From Candidatus Zambryskibacteria bacterium RIFCSPLOWO2_02_FULL_39_14 (GTDB taxonomy: Bacteria; Patescibacteriota; Minisyncoccia; Phycocordibacterales; Zambryskibacteraceae), in assembly GCA_001824135.1 (NCBI GenBank), contig MHWM01000031.1:9674-16033 (forward strand): a stretch of 6,360 nt of DNA, in the 5' to 3' direction. The notes under the pieces were generated by a model, which was not told the DNA's origin, ran no database searches, and was given only the letters and a program-made list of their open reading frames with translations. Shown piece by piece: positions 5,821 to 6,360 of this stretch. Within the stretch, counting starts at the first letter, position 1, and each line of letters begins with the position of its first letter. The translations under genes were made by a program, and so were the position numbers.

Positions 5821-6195
5821 ATGAACTATTTTACCCCCACAAAAGCACCTTCGGTGCTTTTTAAGGAAAAGGTTACTTATACATACTGGCTAAAGCTCTA
5901 TAGAAAAATATCTAAACCAGAACGGTTTGGTATTGGAGAAAAAATAGATAATTTATTTCTTGAGGTTCTGGAATTAACTCACTATGGTAGATACGCTTCA
6001 CTGGCAGATAAACTGCCGTTTCTAGAACAAGCAATTTTGAAAATAGACAGGATTAAATTCTTTTCGGAAATTGCTTGGGAAAATAAACTGATAATCACTG
6101 GGCAACATGCTGAATTTATTGAGAAACTTGAAGAGATTGGTCGAGAATTAGGGGGATGGAAAAAAGGAATACTAAACAAAAACTCCCATCCATAA
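5821..6195 (+). CDS. avd: Avd-like DGR accessory protein, four-helix bundle
   Basis: The 124-residue protein resembles the DGR accessory variability determinant (Avd), related to the 23S-intervening-sequence four-helix bundle family. Avd forms a basic pentameric barrel that binds the reverse transcriptase and the template RNA and is needed for mutagenic cDNA synthesis. Predicted helices are about 13-33, 36-56, 62-88 and 93-116. Typical patterns are ERFGIGEKIDNLFLEVLEL (34-52), DKLPFLEQAILKIDRIKF (63-80) and the C-terminal EKLEEIGRELGGWKKG (101-116). It is oriented opposite to the RT, with the two start codons directly adjacent (CATATG). In many DGRs avd and RT share a strand. The first 14 codons contain a strong hairpin (5841-5861), so the real start may be GTG 5854, which keeps the first helix. 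A TAATAT box 10 nt before ATG 5821 supports the longer form. The 3' end overlaps the TR terminator on the other strand. Confidence 0.82.
   Translation: MNYFTPTKAPSVLFKEKVTYTYWLKLYRKISKPERFGIGEKIDNLFLEVLELTHYGRYASLADKLPFLEQAILKIDRIKFFSEIAWENKLIITGQHAEFIEKLEEIGRELGGWKKGILNKNSHP
5828..5833 (-). promoter_or_regulatory. Candidate -10 box for the RT gene, inside avd codons 3-5
   Basis: TAAAAT on the minus strand lies 7 nt before the RT ATG at 5820, the same spacing as in front of the glycosylase gene. It implies a leaderless or nearly leaderless RT mRNA. No -35 box is recognised; the hairpin at 5841-5861 occupies that region. Confidence 0.33.
5841..5861. terminator. Perfect 9-bp hairpin with A/T flanks, terminator-like in both directions
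   Basis: AAAAGCACC, loop TTC and GGTGCTTTT form a perfect 9-bp stem. On plus the stem ends in TTTTT; on minus it ends in TTTT followed by GTGG. It has the form of a bidirectional intrinsic terminator but lies within the annotated 5' end of avd and about 20 bp upstream of the RT start. It may stop leftward TR transcription before RT, attenuate avd, or simply be a codon coincidence if avd starts upstream. Confidence 0.5.
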
Positions 6196-6204
6196 GAGTG
6201 GGAG
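6172..6204 (-). terminator. Intrinsic terminator downstream of the DGR template repeat
   Basis: On the minus strand CTCCCA (6204-6199) pairs with TGGGAG (6188-6183) across a 10-nt loop and is followed at once by TTTTTGTTT. This is a leftward rho-independent terminator shape that would define the 3' end of a TR-containing RNA. On the plus strand the same hairpin spans the avd stop codon but is followed by AAAAC, so it would not end the avd transcript. Confidence 0.55.
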
Positions 6205-6360
6205 AAAACTGAAGAGTTTCGAGAAACCACATGGTTGCCAGCATTCCACCTGTTCAGATTCTCGATGGAGTTCGCGTTGACACTCCAGCCACCGTAGTCG
6301 GAGCTCCAGTACGCGTCCACAACCCAGAGATTTCCATCTTTTCCCCGAAGGTAGAAGATG
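6199..6360 (-). other. DGR template repeat (TR), 5' boundary outside window
   Basis: Read on the minus strand, the segment translates like the C-terminal variable part of a DGR target with a C-type-lectin-like fold: YLRGKDGNLWVVDAYW, GGWSVNANSIENLNRWNAG, then NHVVSRNSS. Between 6278 and 6216 seven of 21 codons are AAC or AAT (VNANSIENLNRWNAGNHVVSRN). This is the signature of a template repeat, since adenine mutagenesis of AAY codons samples many residues without making stops; a used variable repeat would have lost these Asn codons. The reading frame does not stop after the lectin-like end but runs on into the antisense of avd, so this is not the end of a real target gene. It is on the same strand as the RT and upstream of it, as in other DGRs. 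The segment is more GC-rich than its surroundings. The exact 3' boundary and the matching VR cannot be seen here. Confidence 0.75.

Noticed and set aside
5982..6320. Minus-strand open frame from GTG 6320 that reads like a lectin-fold protein
   Set aside because: The lectin-like part is the DGR template repeat and the rest is the antisense of avd (its HPPNSRPISSSF run mirrors the Avd EIGRELGGWKK end). A real target gene would stop soon after the repeat.

Overview
The window is a gene-dense, low-GC bacterial segment using the standard bacterial code, with TAA, TAG and TGA all ending genes and no in-frame TGA inside any gene. The compact spacing, tRNA genes without encoded CCA, near-leaderless starts, a lysine-rich tail on an enzyme and a diversity-generating retroelement (DGR) suggest a candidate phyla radiation (Patescibacteria) type genome. 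That assignment is inference from style and gene content, not proof.

Left part (1-3776, all on the minus strand): a tight operon read right to left. It runs from a small cupin (3776-3375), through a phosphomannomutase-like HAD protein (ATGA overlap with the cupin) and a GH130-family protein with a very basic N-terminal tail, to a tandem GH130 double-domain protein that leaves the window at position 1. GH130 enzymes typically cleave beta-mannosides, many of them with phosphate to give mannose 1-phosphate. A PMM-like HAD protein and a phosphomannose-isomerase-like cupin would fit a mannose-phosphate route from mannosides to sugar phosphates. The function of each individual member is unproven.

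Middle (3801-4992): tRNA-His(GTG) on minus with a 17-bp copy of its 3' end 51 bp away; a 3-methyladenine DNA glycosylase on plus; tRNA-Leu(GAG) on minus; and rplS (ribosomal protein L19) on minus.

Right part (5023-6360): a DGR. A DGR-type reverse transcriptase (minus) meets an Avd-like four-helix protein (plus) start codon to start codon. Beyond avd, on the minus strand, lies an apparent template repeat (TR) that reads like the variable end of a C-type-lectin-fold target, is rich in AAC/AAT codons, and ends in an intrinsic terminator. The target gene with its variable repeat is not in the window. The most striking point is that the reverse transcriptase has motif B and the YADD motif C but appears to have lost, in frame, the whole segment carrying motif A and its catalytic aspartate. 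This is either a dead or decaying DGR, one complemented in trans, or an assembly artefact.

No stretch longer than about 165 bases lacks a gene. That stretch, at the right edge, is the TR.
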